Below, piece after piece: positions 1 through 9,195 of a stretch of DNA of 64,000 nucleotides (the stretch's first letter is position 1; each line of letters starts with the position of its first letter). The notes beneath the pieces are model-generated. The model saw only the letters and a program-made list of their open reading frames with translations. It ran no database searches and had not been told where the DNA came from. This DNA comes from Pseudomonas sp. C2B4 (lineage in GTDB: Bacteria > Pseudomonadota > Gammaproteobacteria > Pseudomonadales > Pseudomonadaceae). The position numbers were made by a program, and so were the translations under genes. The DNA lies in NCBI RefSeq assembly GCF_013359695.1, contig NZ_JABFMU010000021.1:1-64000 (forward strand), given 5' to 3'.

Positions 1-125
1 TTGGTTCCTTTTTGGCGTTTGAAAAAGGGACTCGCCGTAAGGGCGAAACCATAAGTGGCCGTTACCGCAGCAACGGATATGTACTCAAACAACCCAGAAC
101 CTGGTCGGCCCGAAGGCCGCCAAGT
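1..125. repeat. Fragment of a dispersed Pseudomonas intergenic repeat with three small hairpins
   Basis: No credible reading frame is visible in this left edge. Three short hairpins follow one another: TCGCC/GGCGA around positions 30-44, CCGTT/AACGG around 58-76, and CGGCC-CGAA-GGCCG at 106-119. Read on the minus strand, the stretch that includes CACTTATGGTTTCGCCC resembles, from memory, a repeat scattered between genes in many Pseudomonas genomes. The window cuts it, so its far end is not visible. It could instead be a structured untranslated region; I cannot decide without more flank. Confidence 0.45.
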
Positions 126-136
126 TCAAGCCAGAC

Positions 137-2794
137 TCAAGCCAGGCTCTTGCTGACCACCTCAAACACATCACTGGACAATTGCCCCGAAGCCCGAATC
201 CGCTCCAGCTCCCCTTTCATCAACGCCTGACGGGAACTGTCGTACTTGCGCCAGCGCGTCAAAGGCGCCAACTGCCGGGAAGCAATCTGCGGATTGAACC
301 CGTTCAGCTCGATCACCAGGTCCGCCAGGAAGCGATACCCGGAACCATCCGCCGCATGGAAATTGATCAGGTTCTGCCCGGCAAACGCGCCGATCAATGC
401 CCGAACCTTGTTCGGATTCTTGATGTTGAACGCAGGATGCTCCATCAACGCCTTGACCCGATCCAGACCACCCGGCAACACACTGCCAGCCTGAACGCTG
501 AACCACTGATCCATGACCAGCGGGTTGTCGCTGAAGTGCGCGGCGAAGCTAGCCAGGGCCTTGGCTTTCTGTTCCTCGAACGGCGAGTTGACCAGCACCG
601 CGAGCGCGGTCAAACGCTCGGTCATGTTGTCGCATGCGTCGAACTGCTCCAGCGTCGCCGACAGCACTTCCGGCTTGCCGCTGAGCATCAGGTACGACAG
701 CGCAATGTTCTGCAACGCGCGGCGGGCAAAATGTTCAGCCTCGGCCACATACGGGGTTTGCTTGGACAGGTCGCGGTTGACCTGATAACGCAGCCACAAG
801 CCTTCGAACAGTGCGTCAGCCAGTTGCTTGCGGGCGAACTCACGGGCGATGTGAATGGCTTCGACATCCGCCACGTCGCTGATTTCAGTCAGGTACGCTT
901 CGCTTGGCAGCGAAAGCATTTCGGCGACCATCGCCTGATCCAGCAACTCATCGGACAGCACGGTGCGCAAGGCCGAAACCAGGCGCTGATCGAGCACCAG
1001 CACTTCGCCTTTCTGTTGCTGGGCGATCAGCTCTTGCAGCACCTGCACCGACAATTGCTGGCCGGCATCCCAGCGATTGAAACCGTCGCTGTCGTGCTGC
1101 ATCAGGAACATCAACTGATCACGGTTGTACGGGAAGCTCAGTTTCACCGGCGCCGAGAAACCGCGCAGCAACGAAGGCAGTGGTTGTTCGGCGATGTCGA
1201 CGAAGGTAAAGGTCTGTTCCGCTTCGGTCACCGAAATGACCCGTGAAGTACCTTGCGCCGACGCTTCACCGGCCAGACGCAGGGCAATCTCGGCGCCCTT
1301 GCTGTCCAGCAGGCCGAGTTCGACCGGGATCACGAACGGCAGTTTTTCCGCCTTGTCCGGGGTCTGCGGGCAGCTCTGGCGGAAGGTCAGGCTGTAGGTT
1401 TTCGCCGCCGCGTCGTAGGACTCGCTCACCGCCAGACGTGGCGTGCCGGCCTGGCTGTACCAGCGCTTGAACTGGGTCAGGTCGACACCGTTGGCGTCTT
1501 CCATGGCCTTGATGAAGTCATCGCAGGTCACGGCCTGGCCGTCGTGGCGTTCGAAGTACAGGTCACTGCCTTTGCGGAAGCCATCGGCACCCAGCAAGGT
1601 GTGGATCATGCCCACCACTTCCGAGCCCTTTTCGTACACGGTCAGGGTGTAGAAGTTGGAAATTTCGATGAAGCTGTCCGGACGTACCGCGTGCGCCATA
1701 GGGCCGGCGTCTTCGGCGAACTGGTGGGTGCGCAGATAAGCCACGTCCTGGATACGTTTCACCGTGGCCGAGTTCATGTCGGCGGAGAAATGCGAATCGC
1801 GGAATACGGTGAAGCCTTCCTTGAGCGACAACTGGAACCAGTCGCGGCAGGTCACGCGGTTGCCCGACCAGTTGTGGAAGTATTCGTGGGCCACGATGGC
1901 TTCGACCCGCTGGTGCGCGGCGTCGGTGGCGGTTTCGGCCTTCGCCAGCACGGCGCTGGAGTTGAAGATGTTGAGGCCCTTGTTCTCCATCGCGCCCATG
2001 TTGAAGTCGTTCACGGCGACGATCATGAAGATGTCCAGGTCATACTCGCGACCGTACACCTCTTCATCCCAGCGCATGGATTTCTTCAGGCTGTTCATCG
2101 CGTGCTGGCACTTGTCGATGTTTTCCGGCTCGACGTAGATGCGCAGCGCCACGGTGCGATCGGTCATGGTGGTGAAGGTGTCTTCGACACACCACAAATC
2201 ACCGGCCACCAACGCGAACAGGTACGCCGGTTTCTTGAACGGATCTTCCCAGGTCGCCCAGTGCCGGCCGTCTTCGCCGGGACCGCTGGCGATCGGGTTG
2301 CCGTTGGACAAGAGCACCGGGTAGCTGTGCTGCTCGGCGACCACGGTGGTGGTGAACGTGCTCATCACGTCCGGGCGGTCGAGGTAATAGGTGATCTTGC
2401 GGAAGCCTTCGGCCTCGCATTGGGTGCAGAACATCGTGCCGGACTTGTACAGGCCTTCCAGCGCGGTGTTGGTTTCCGGGTGGATGCGTACGCTGGTGTC
2501 GACCGTGAACGTGGTGCTGGTCGGGTGCAGCGTCAGGTGGTTCTCGGTCAACTGGTAGTCGGCGGCTGTCAGCTCGCGATCGGCCAGGGTCACCGACAGC
2601 AGGTCCAGTTGTTGACCATCCAGCACCAGCGGCGGCAGGCCCGGGCCACGCTCGGGGTTGCGGCGCATCACCAGTTGCGCATGGACCAGGCTGTGGTCCT
2701 CGAACAACTCGAAGGTCAGGTGAGTTTCGTCGATCAGGTACTCAGGCGCCTGATAGTCCTTGAGGTAGATCATCTTCGGTTGTTCGGTGCGCAT
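137..2794 (-). CDS. pepN: Aminopeptidase N (M1 family zinc metallopeptidase)
   Basis: The product is a cytosolic aminopeptidase that removes N-terminal residues from peptides in the last steps of protein turnover. The 885-residue protein has the exopeptidase motif GAMEN at residues 267-271 and the zinc site HEYFH at 303-307, with the second glutamate ligand at E326. Length agrees with the E. coli enzyme (about 870). The start MRTEQPKM is an ATG 10 bases after the upstream DUF2797 stop, so the two are probably co-transcribed, with pepN last in a leftward series that begins at nadK. The order nadK, phosphatase, rhomboid, yeaC, DUF2797, pepN is, as I recall, kept in P. aeruginosa. Large open frames on the opposite strand are codon-bias shadows. 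Confidence 0.97.
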   Translation of the reverse strand: MRTEQPKMIYLKDYQAPEYLIDETHLTFELFEDHSLVHAQLVMRRNPERGPGLPPLVLDGQQLDLLSVTLADRELTAADYQLTENHLTLHPTSTTFTVDTSVRIHPETNTALEGLYKSGTMFCTQCEAEGFRKITYYLDRPDVMSTFTTTVVAEQHSYPVLLSNGNPIASGPGEDGRHWATWEDPFKKPAYLFALVAGDLWCVEDTFTTMTDRTVALRIYVEPENIDKCQHAMNSLKKSMRWDEEVYGREYDLDIFMIVAVNDFNMGAMENKGLNIFNSSAVLAKAETATDAAHQRVEAIVAHEYFHNWSGNRVTCRDWFQLSLKEGFTVFRDSHFSADMNSATVKRIQDVAYLRTHQFAEDAGPMAHAVRPDSFIEISNFYTLTVYEKGSEVVGMIHTLLGADGFRKGSDLYFERHDGQAVTCDDFIKAMEDANGVDLTQFKRWYSQAGTPRLAVSESYDAAAKTYSLTFRQSCPQTPDKAEKLPFVIPVELGLLDSKGAEIALRLAGEASAQGTSRVISVTEAEQTFTFVDIAEQPLPSLLRGFSAPVKLSFPYNRDQLMFLMQHDSDGFNRWDAGQQLSVQVLQELIAQQQKGEVLVLDQRLVSALRTVLSDELLDQAMVAEMLSLPSEAYLTEISDVADVEAIHIAREFARKQLADALFEGLWLRYQVNRDLSKQTPYVAEAEHFARRALQNIALSYLMLSGKPEVLSATLEQFDACDNMTERLTALAVLVNSPFEEQKAKALASFAAHFSDNPLVMDQWFSVQAGSVLPGGLDRVKALMEHPAFNIKNPNKVRALIGAFAGQNLINFHAADGSGYRFLADLVIELNGFNPQIASRQLAPLTRWRKYDSSRQALMKGELERIRASGQLSSDVFEVVSKSLA

Positions 2795-2804
2795 GCTGGA
2801 GTCC

Positions 2805-3635
2805 TTACTGATGCACGGCGAGCTGATAGGCCGTGTACTTACGAATGTTGATCACGCCGGTATCGAAGATCAGGTATTGACCCTTGATCCCCAGCAGCGT
2901 GCCTTCGGCAATCGGGTTCTTGTCCAGGTTGAAGCTGACGATCTTGGCCGGGTATTGCTCCACCGGGAAACGGATTTCAAGCGGCTCGACATCGCTCATC
3001 GTCTGGATCGCCTGCAGGCCAAATCGTTCCTGCAAACCTTGCAGGCCTTCGGCGCAACTCTCGAACAGTTGATCGCGAACCTCGGCCAGATTCACCGAAA
3101 CCGCATCACCCTTGAGCAAGGCACGCCAGTTGGTCTTGTCGGCGACCTGACTGCGAAACAGGTCCTCGACGAAGCCGGACTGCTGGCGGGTCGCGACGCG
3201 CACGATCGGCAGCGCCTGGCTGGCGCCCTGATCGATCCAGCGGGTCGGCAGCTGGGTGGCGCGGGTAATCCCGACTTTCACCCCGGACGAGTTCGACAGG
3301 TAGACGATGTGATCGGTCATGCAGAACTTCTCGCCCCACTCCGGCTCCCGGCAGGTGCCGGCGTCGTAATGGCAGCGTTCCGGGCTCATGATGCACACGT
3401 CGCACTGGGCCAGCTTGGTCATGCACGGGTAGCAGTAACCCTGGCTGAAACTGGTTTTGGTCTTGCGCCCGCAATGGATGCAATGGATCGCACCCAGGTA
3501 TTCCAGGCGCACCGTGGTACCGATCAACGGGTTGACCGGAACCTCGACGTCGCCCAGGCGAAATGCGTATTGCACGTTCGGCCCGTCCAGGCGCGCCGAC
3601 ATTTTACTGATTGCACCGCGGCCAATCTCGATCAA
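2805..3635 (-). CDS. DUF2797 family protein, cysteine-rich, possible GIY-YIG-like fold
   Basis: This 276-residue protein of unknown function belongs, by its overall sequence, to the DUF2797 family. Two CxxC pairs (C52/C55 and C68/C71) and further cysteines at 78, 81, 88, 95 and 105 suggest bound zinc. After them, VYLSNSSGVKVGITRA followed by an arginine-tryptophan pair looks like the start of a GIY-YIG or T5orf172 nuclease-type domain; this is an impression, not a proven match. The start is a TTG that overlaps the yeaC-like stop, giving translational coupling. An ATG at 3602 (MSARLDG) is the alternative, but the residues before it look conserved from memory. Confidence 0.85.
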   Translation of the reverse strand: MIEIGRGAISKMSARLDGPNVQYAFRLGDVEVPVNPLIGTTVRLEYLGAIHCIHCGRKTKTSFSQGYCYPCMTKLAQCDVCIMSPERCHYDAGTCREPEWGEKFCMTDHIVYLSNSSGVKVGITRATQLPTRWIDQGASQALPIVRVATRQQSGFVEDLFRSQVADKTNWRALLKGDAVSVNLAEVRDQLFESCAEGLQGLQERFGLQAIQTMSDVEPLEIRFPVEQYPAKIVSFNLDKNPIAEGTLLGIKGQYLIFDTGVINIRKYTAYQLAVHQ

Positions 3636-3892
3636 TGGATGGCATCCGACTTGAAAAGGATATTCGGCACTTCAATCGACTTCGATGCACATTCCTGCGG
3701 GCCCATGTAGCCAGTACGCTCTTCCTCGGGCAGGTTCTGGATTTCCCAGGCGATCATCGCTTGCAGCGACAGTTCGCGTTGCTCGGTGGTGAGCTTGCCA
3801 CCGTCGGACCATTTACCGATTTCCACCGCCAGTTTCAGGCTCTGGTAGATGTCCGGGGTGATGTTCTTGATCATTTCGTTAAAAGAGGACAT
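3632..3892 (-). CDS. YeaC-like DUF1315 family small protein
   Basis: An 86-residue acidic protein starting MSSFNEMIKNI and ending next to DUF2797. It resembles the E. coli YeaC family (DUF1315), whose role is unknown. The longer frame reaching 3961 runs into the rhomboid gene region and lacks family character, so the ATG at 3892 is preferred; AGGAG-like sequence lies upstream on the minus strand. Its stop overlaps the TTG start of the DUF2797 gene by 4 bases, so the pair is probably one translational unit. Confidence 0.85.
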   Translation of the reverse strand: MSSFNEMIKNITPDIYQSLKLAVEIGKWSDGGKLTTEQRELSLQAMIAWEIQNLPEEERTGYMGPQECASKSIEVPNILFKSDAIH

Positions 3893-3926
3893 TGGGTCTC
3901 CGCGTTCTCTATTTACATAAACTGTT

Positions 3927-4796
3927 TCAGGCGGCCAGTTTACGGCGGTTGTACAAACCACCCAACAAACCGGTCAAGCATCCGACGAGCAACCCGCTGA
4001 CATGGGCCGCGTTGGCGATTTCACCGAAGCCGATCATCGAGACCAGCCCGGACAGGCACAGCAGCAACCACACCAGCATCATCACCAGCACCCCACGGGG
4101 CAGACGATAAGCGCGGTTCGGCGCCAATAGCTGGAAAATCCAGCAATGTCCGAGCAAGCCGTACAGGACGCCGGACAACCCGCCAAACAAGGTCGGGCCA
4201 CTGAACAAATATTGGGTGTAATTGGACGTCAGGCTGAACAGCAGGGTCAGGCCGATCAGGTTGATGCTGCCCTGGCGCGACTCGATGCGCCGTCCCAGCT
4301 CCCAGTACCACATGCCGTTCATGGCCAGGTGCAGGATGCCGAAGTGGATCAGCATCGGCGTGACCAGTCGCCACCACTGCCCCGCCGCCAGGCTGTCGGC
4401 CAGGGGAGTGAAGTGGATGTACTCGCCGACGATGCGGAAATCGAGAAAGGTCAGCCAGCGCAGGGTGGCGAAATTGTCGCCCAGCTGCGTCAGTGCGCCG
4501 ACCAGAATGCTCAGCACCAACACGGCGGCGGTGGCCTTGGCGTAGCGAACCTGCTCTGCGAAGCCCGGCCGGCGAACGGTCTGGGCTACGGGTATATCCA
4601 GCTGTTGATCGGGATCGCCCGCTGGAAAGCGCTCGTACAGGGCGCGCACGTCCTCGCTGATGTTGTCCGGCACCCACAACACCTGCTCGCCCGCCTCTTC
4701 GCTGACACGATGAGGCACCTGCATGCGTTGCAGCAACTTGACGAAGCCGCTCAAGTCCACCGCCAGCGGCAAGCGCAATACCGCGACCTTACTCAT
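3927..4796 (-). CDS. Rhomboid family intramembrane serine protease, GlpG-like
   Basis: An inner-membrane protease that cleaves transmembrane substrates. The 289-residue protein has a soluble N-terminal domain of about 85 residues, then six or so membrane helices. The catalytic serine lies in GGLSG (S208) and the catalytic histidine in NAAHVSG (H265); the HLAMN motif (H156, N160) supplies the oxyanion-side residues. The ATG start overlaps the phosphatase stop (ATGA), so the two are translationally coupled. The gene is GlpG-like in layout, but no glp genes are near. Confidence 0.92.
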   Translation of the reverse strand: MSKVAVLRLPLAVDLSGFVKLLQRMQVPHRVSEEAGEQVLWVPDNISEDVRALYERFPAGDPDQQLDIPVAQTVRRPGFAEQVRYAKATAAVLVLSILVGALTQLGDNFATLRWLTFLDFRIVGEYIHFTPLADSLAAGQWWRLVTPMLIHFGILHLAMNGMWYWELGRRIESRQGSINLIGLTLLFSLTSNYTQYLFSGPTLFGGLSGVLYGLLGHCWIFQLLAPNRAYRLPRGVLVMMLVWLLLCLSGLVSMIGFGEIANAAHVSGLLVGCLTGLLGGLYNRRKLAA

Positions 4797-5764
4797 TGCA
4801 ACACCTCTGGCCGTTCGACATCGACCCAGACAAATTTATGCGGATCGAGCCGCGTTTCCTGATCCAGGCGATAGGCGACCAGTTTGCCGTAGAGCACGGC
4901 GCTGTAATCCAGGCACGCCAGATTCGGACGAATCGGCGCCGGTTTGCCGCTGCGCCAATAGTGACCGACGAACAACAGCGGCTCGTCGATGCCATAACGC
5001 AGCAGGTTGTTTTTTTCACTGGACGACAGGGGCGTTTGTGCCACCGGGTCGGGCAGCGCATCGGGCTGAAACACGATGTCGCCGTAGGTCTGCGGGTCAT
5101 CTTCCCAGAATTTGGTGCGGAAGAACGAACGCACCAGACCGTCGCCGCTGGTCATGGTCAAGCCATGGGGCAGGCGCATGTCGGTGCCGCGCAGCAGGCG
5201 ATCGAACACGGTGCAGGCGAAACTGCCCGACTCGGCCGAGGCCTGAAGGAAGTGCTCATCGACGCAGCCATCGGGGAAAAGTGCCCGAAGTGGCTCGATC
5301 AGGCCGCCATCCCAACAGGCGTGGACCACCCGGAAGCGCCCAGCATCGACGAATAGCGGCAGCTCATAGAACCATTGCTGGAAGTCATGCCAGTCGCCGG
5401 GATGGTGTTCGAACTGAGTCAGGGTTTCGTGCAACAAACGGGCATGGCGCGGGGTGTGTTCACGGACGAATTGCTTGCCGCTACCGGGCAGCGCCGGCGT
5501 AACCCAGCCCAGGGCGTTGAATTCATGATTGCCCATGATGCACAGCGCCTGGCCGGCCTCGACCATGTCGTGAACGATGTGCAGCGCCTCGCGTATTCGC
5601 GGGCCACGGTCGATGATATCGCCGACGAACACCGCCATGCGCGACGCATGGCGCCAGACGCCCCCCTGCTTGTGATAACCGAGCCGGTCGAGCAAATGCT
5701 CAAGGGTCAGAGCGCAACCGTGCACGTCACCGATCAGGTCGTAGCTACGCGCGGGATCGAGCAT
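4793..5764 (-). CDS. Metallophosphoesterase (calcineurin-like serine/threonine phosphatase type)
   Basis: The protein has the ordered metal-binding signatures of the PPP/calcineurin-like superfamily: GDVHG at residues 12-16, GDIIDRG at 48-54 and GNHE at 78-81. This predicts a two-metal phosphoesterase acting in the cytosol; the substrate is not indicated and may be a phosphoprotein or a diadenosine polyphosphate. At 323 residues it is longer than the PrpA/PrpB phosphatases. It is coupled at both ends: TGATG with nadK upstream and ATGA with the rhomboid gene downstream. Confidence 0.9.
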   Translation of the reverse strand: MLDPARSYDLIGDVHGCALTLEHLLDRLGYHKQGGVWRHASRMAVFVGDIIDRGPRIREALHIVHDMVEAGQALCIMGNHEFNALGWVTPALPGSGKQFVREHTPRHARLLHETLTQFEHHPGDWHDFQQWFYELPLFVDAGRFRVVHACWDGGLIEPLRALFPDGCVDEHFLQASAESGSFACTVFDRLLRGTDMRLPHGLTMTSGDGLVRSFFRTKFWEDDPQTYGDIVFQPDALPDPVAQTPLSSSEKNNLLRYGIDEPLLFVGHYWRSGKPAPIRPNLACLDYSAVLYGKLVAYRLDQETRLDPHKFVWVDVERPEVLQ

Positions 5765-6654
5765 CAGTCGCCTCCACCACCCAACTTGCTGCCCCAGCCG
5801 AGCTTGGTCCGGCAGACTTCATAGTAGTTGTGGTCGAGCGGATGGATCAGCCGCAGCTTCTGGGCTTTCTTGCTGACGGTGATGGTGTCGCCGGGCGCAC
5901 AGGTAAAGTGGTTCTGCCCGTCACACGAGACTTGCGGGTAAATCTGCATATCCTTGGACACGACGATTTTCAGCTCACTGTTGCCATCGACCACAATCGG
6001 TCTACCCGACAAGGTATGGGGGTACATCGGCACAATTACAATGGCGTCGAGCTTGGGATGCATGATCGGACCGCCGGCAGAGAGCGCGTAGGCGGTGGAT
6101 CCGGTGGGCGTGGCGACGATCAGACCGTCGGCCTTCTGGCTGCAGACGAACTGGCCGTCGATGTACAGCTCGAACTCGATCATCCGCGTGGATTTGCCGG
6201 GGTGCAGAACCACATCGTTCAGCGCATCGCCCTGGCCGATGGCCTCGGCGTGGCGACGGACTTCGGCTTGCAGCAGGAAGCGGTTTTCCACCAGATAGTG
6301 GCCGTCGAGCACTTCGGCGACCTTGATTTCCAGTTCGTCGGGACGGATATCGGTCAGGAAACCCAGGCTGCCGCGGTTGATGCCGAGCACCGGGATATTG
6401 TGTTTGGCCAGTGCCCGCGCCGCGCCGAGCAGGCTGCCGTCACCGCCGACCACAATCACCATGTCACACACTTCGCCGAGCATCTTGCGCGATGAGGTTT
6501 GCAGGCCGTGGCCCGGCAGGACTTCGGCGATGGTGTCTTCGAGGATCACATGCAGGTGACGATCGAGCAGAAACCGTTTCAGTCGGCGAACGGTATCCAG
6601 CACCTGTGAACTGCCGAGGCGTCCGATGATGCCGATATTACGAAATTGCTCCAT
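5764..6654 (-). CDS. nadK: NAD kinase
   Basis: Phosphorylates NAD to NADP using ATP or polyphosphate in the cytosol. The 296-residue protein has the family GGDG motif at residues 70-73 and the later NDVV and TGSTAYALSAGGP motifs that bind NAD. The ATG at 6654 gives MEQFRNIGII, the usual N-terminus, and the length is typical. It is the first gene of the leftward operon; its stop shares bases with the phosphatase start (TGATG). The 134 bases up to the divergent DUF1853 gene must hold both promoters. Confidence 0.97.
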   Translation of the reverse strand: MEQFRNIGIIGRLGSSQVLDTVRRLKRFLLDRHLHVILEDTIAEVLPGHGLQTSSRKMLGEVCDMVIVVGGDGSLLGAARALAKHNIPVLGINRGSLGFLTDIRPDELEIKVAEVLDGHYLVENRFLLQAEVRRHAEAIGQGDALNDVVLHPGKSTRMIEFELYIDGQFVCSQKADGLIVATPTGSTAYALSAGGPIMHPKLDAIVIVPMYPHTLSGRPIVVDGNSELKIVVSKDMQIYPQVSCDGQNHFTCAPGDTITVSKKAQKLRLIHPLDHNYYEVCRTKLGWGSKLGGGGD

Positions 6655-6788
6655 GGGGCTCCTACAGGACTCGGGGGCAGGACGCGGGACCTGCGACGGC
6701 GAAAAACACGATTATGGGCGAAAGCTCGGGATAGACAAAATCCTTTCAGCGACAAGGATGTACTCCTGTTAGAGGCTATGCTCGCAAG

Positions 6789-7739
6789 ATGATCCTATTT
6801 CCAGATTTGTTGCAGTTGCCCCACCAGTTGCACCACCCCGAGGTGCGCGACCTGGCGTGGGTCATACTCGCGCCGCCGATGCTCGTCGACACGCCGTGGC
6901 CGCAACGCCATCCCTTGGCCGGCAGCGACTGGGTCCAGGCACCGGAGCGCCTGGAGCACTGGCTGCGACGTCTCGATCACGACAGCTACGGCTTGCTGCA
7001 CTGGCTGGCCCAGGCACGCACCCGGCGTCTTGGCCTGTACTACGAACGCCTCTGGCAATTTGCCGTCGAACATGCGCCCGGTATCGGACTGATTGCCGCC
7101 AATATGCCGATCCGCCGCGAAGGCCATACCCTGGGCGAGCTGGACATGTTGCTGCGCGATCGCGATGGCGTGCATCACCTGGAACTGGCGATCAAGCTTT
7201 ATCTCGGTCCGCAGAACGGCGATGGCCACGACGCGGCGCAATGGCTCGGCCCCGGCTGCCATGATCGGCTGGACCGCAAGCTGACGCATCTGAGCCAGCA
7301 TCAACTGCCGATTTCCGCGCGCCCCGAGAGCCGCGAAGTGCTGGCAGCGCTGGATATCCGCCATTTCAGCGCGCATTTGTGGCTGGGTGGCTATCTGCTC
7401 TATCCATGGCCCGGGCAAGCGGCACCTCCCGACGGTGCACATCCGCAACACTTGCGCGGTCGCTGGCTGCATCAAAAGGATTGGCCTGATTTTGTCGGAC
7501 AAAGTCCACCCGGTCGCTGGCAACTCCTGCCCCGCCACGCCTGGCTGGCGCCGGCGCACTATCCTGCCGGGCAGGCCTGGAGTGAGGAGCAGTTGAAGGC
7601 GTGGTTGAGTGATTTGTCGCCCGTGGCGCCGGCGCAACTGCTGGTGCGCTTGACGGAAAATGCCGATGGCGATTGGGAAGAAGCCGAGCGGCTGTTTCTG
7701 GTGGCGGATCTTTGGCCGAACGTGCCGGGGCAGAGTTGA
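6789..7739 (+). CDS. DUF1853 family protein with a nuclease-like acidic signature
   Basis: A 316-residue cytosolic protein of unknown function matching the DUF1853 family in its N-terminal [14 protein letters not shown] and central blocks. The most conserved-looking part, GELDMLLRD (residues 116-124) followed by [12 protein letters not shown] (E132, K136), resembles the D...ExK arrangement of PD-(D/E)XK nucleases; that is inference. It is transcribed away from nadK, with RBS-like AGAGG upstream of the ATG. A REPIN follows it, and the order next to nadK agrees with my recollection of P. aeruginosa. Confidence 0.88.
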   Translation: MILFPDLLQLPHQLHHPEVRDLAWVILAPPMLVDTPWPQRHPLAGSDWVQAPERLEHWLRRLDHDSYGLLHWLAQARTRRLGLYYERLWQFAVEHAPGIGLIAANMPIRREGHTLGELDMLLRDRDGVHHLELAIKLYLGPQNGDGHDAAQWLGPGCHDRLDRKLTHLSQHQLPISARPESREVLAALDIRHFSAHLWLGGYLLYPWPGQAAPPDGAHPQHLRGRWLHQKDWPDFVGQSPPGRWQLLPRHAWLAPAHYPAGQAWSEEQLKAWLSDLSPVAPAQLLVRLTENADGDWEEAERLFLVADLWPNVPGQS

Positions 7740-7760
7740 GTTTTGAGGTGACTGGACTGG

Positions 7761-7834
7761 CCCCTTCGCGAGCAGGCTCGCTCCCACAGGGAGAATGCAC
7801 TTCAACTGTGGGAGCGAGTCTGCTCGCGAAGGGG
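7761..7834. repeat. REPIN (inverted REP pair) between the DUF1853 gene and arsB
   Basis: Arms CTTCGCGAGCAGGCTCGCTC at 7764-7783 and its near-perfect reverse complement ending at 7834 enclose a spacer of about 16 bases. It lies between convergent genes. One arm carries a T in place of C in the core (GAGTCTGC). Confidence 0.85.
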
Positions 7835-7844
7835 GCGACCCGGT

Positions 7845-9128
7845 TTAGAGGGATAACCGCACAGCCAACGCCGCCAACGTCACCAGCAACACCGGCACCG
7901 TCAATACGATCCCGACCTTGAAGTAATACCCCCAGCCGATCCGGATGCTCTTGCGCTCCAGCACATGCAACCACAACAACGTCGCCAGACTGCCGATCGG
8001 GGTGATTTTCGGGCCAAGGTCGCTGCCGATGACGTTGGCGTAGACCATGGCCTCCTTCACCATGCCCGTCGCCTGACTGGCATCGATGGATAGCAGGCCG
8101 ATCAGCACTGTCGGCAGGTTATTCATGATCGACGACAGCAACGCTGTCAGCACCCCGGTGCCCATGGCCGCGCCCCACACGCCATACTCGGCAAAGCCAT
8201 TGAGCCATTGCGCCAGATATCCGGTGAGCCCGGCGTTACGCAGGCCATAGACCACCAGATACATGCCCAGCGAGAAAATAACGATCTGCCACGGCGCTTC
8301 CTTCATGACTTTGCGCGTGGAAATCTTGTGCCCGCGAGCGGCGATGGCCAGCAACAACGCGGCGCATACCGCCGAGATCGCGCTGATCGGAATACCCAGC
8401 GGCTCCAGGGCGAAACAGCCGAGCAACAGAATCGCCAACACCGCCCAACCGGCATAAAACGTTGCCTTGTCGTGGATGGCGGTCGCCGGATGCGCCAGTT
8501 GCTCAGGGTCATAATCGCGCGGAATGTCGCGTCGGAAAAACCACAGCAACATCGCCAGTGTCGCGGCAACGCTCACCAGGTTGACCGGAATCATCACCGC
8601 CGCATAGCGGTTGAACCCAATGTTGAAGAAGTCTGCCGACACGATGTTCACCAGGTTCGACACCACCAGCGGCAGGCTTGCCGTGTCGGCGATGAAACCG
8701 GCACCCATGACGAACGCCAGGGTCGCCGCCGGCGAAAAGCGCAGCGCCAGGAGCATGGAGATCACGATGGGCGTGAGGATCAGTGCCGCGCCATCGTTGG
8801 CGAACAACGCCGAAACCAGCGCCCCCAGCAGCACCATGTAAGCGAACAATTTGCGCCCGTTGCCTCGGCCCCAACGCGCCACGTGCAACGCGGCCCAGGC
8901 AAACAGGCCGGCCTCGTCCAGCAACAGGCTGATGATGATCAGCGCGATAAACGTGCCGGTGGCATTCCAGATGATCTGCCACACCACCGGGATGTCAGCC
9001 AGGTGCACCACCCCGCAAATCAGCGCCAGCACTGCGCCGAATACCGCACTCCAGCCCACGCCGAGGCCTTTGGGTTGCCAGATCACCAACGTGATGGTCA
9101 ACAGGAAAATCAGTGACGCTACAAGCAT
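7845..9128 (-). CDS. arsB: ArsB-type arsenite/antimonite efflux transporter
   Basis: A 427-residue inner-membrane protein with about 12 hydrophobic segments. Its sequence follows the E. coli ArsB pattern almost throughout, including [10 protein letters not shown] at the N-terminus, [23 protein letters not shown] and NNLPTVLIG. ArsB exports arsenite or antimonite with the proton gradient or with an ArsA ATPase. No arsR, arsC or arsA is adjacent, so regulation and arsenate reduction must come from elsewhere or the pump has another duty. It starts at an ATG ([10 protein letters not shown]) and sits between two unrelated accessory genes, with a REPIN downstream. Confidence 0.9.
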   Translation of the reverse strand: MLVASLIFLLTITLVIWQPKGLGVGWSAVFGAVLALICGVVHLADIPVVWQIIWNATGTFIALIIISLLLDEAGLFAWAALHVARWGRGNGRKLFAYMVLLGALVSALFANDGAALILTPIVISMLLALRFSPAATLAFVMGAGFIADTASLPLVVSNLVNIVSADFFNIGFNRYAAVMIPVNLVSVAATLAMLLWFFRRDIPRDYDPEQLAHPATAIHDKATFYAGWAVLAILLLGCFALEPLGIPISAISAVCAALLLAIAARGHKISTRKVMKEAPWQIVIFSLGMYLVVYGLRNAGLTGYLAQWLNGFAEYGVWGAAMGTGVLTALLSSIMNNLPTVLIGLLSIDASQATGMVKEAMVYANVIGSDLGPKITPIGSLATLLWLHVLERKSIRIGWGYYFKVGIVLTVPVLLVTLAALAVRLSL

Positions 9129-9195
9129 TCAGGGCAGCCTTGGAACCATTGAGGAATGTGATGGCAGGCCAGCCCTGAACGTGCGGCAGGACTCG

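Noticed and set aside
1..125. rmf-type leader RNA or start of a gene at the left edge
   Set aside because: No rmf reading frame follows; the sequence is better explained as the end of a dispersed intergenic repeat.
1253..2851. 532-residue open frame on the plus strand opposite pepN
   Set aside because: It mirrors pepN codon positions, has low-complexity histidine/arginine/valine-rich sequence and no family motif; pepN is certain.
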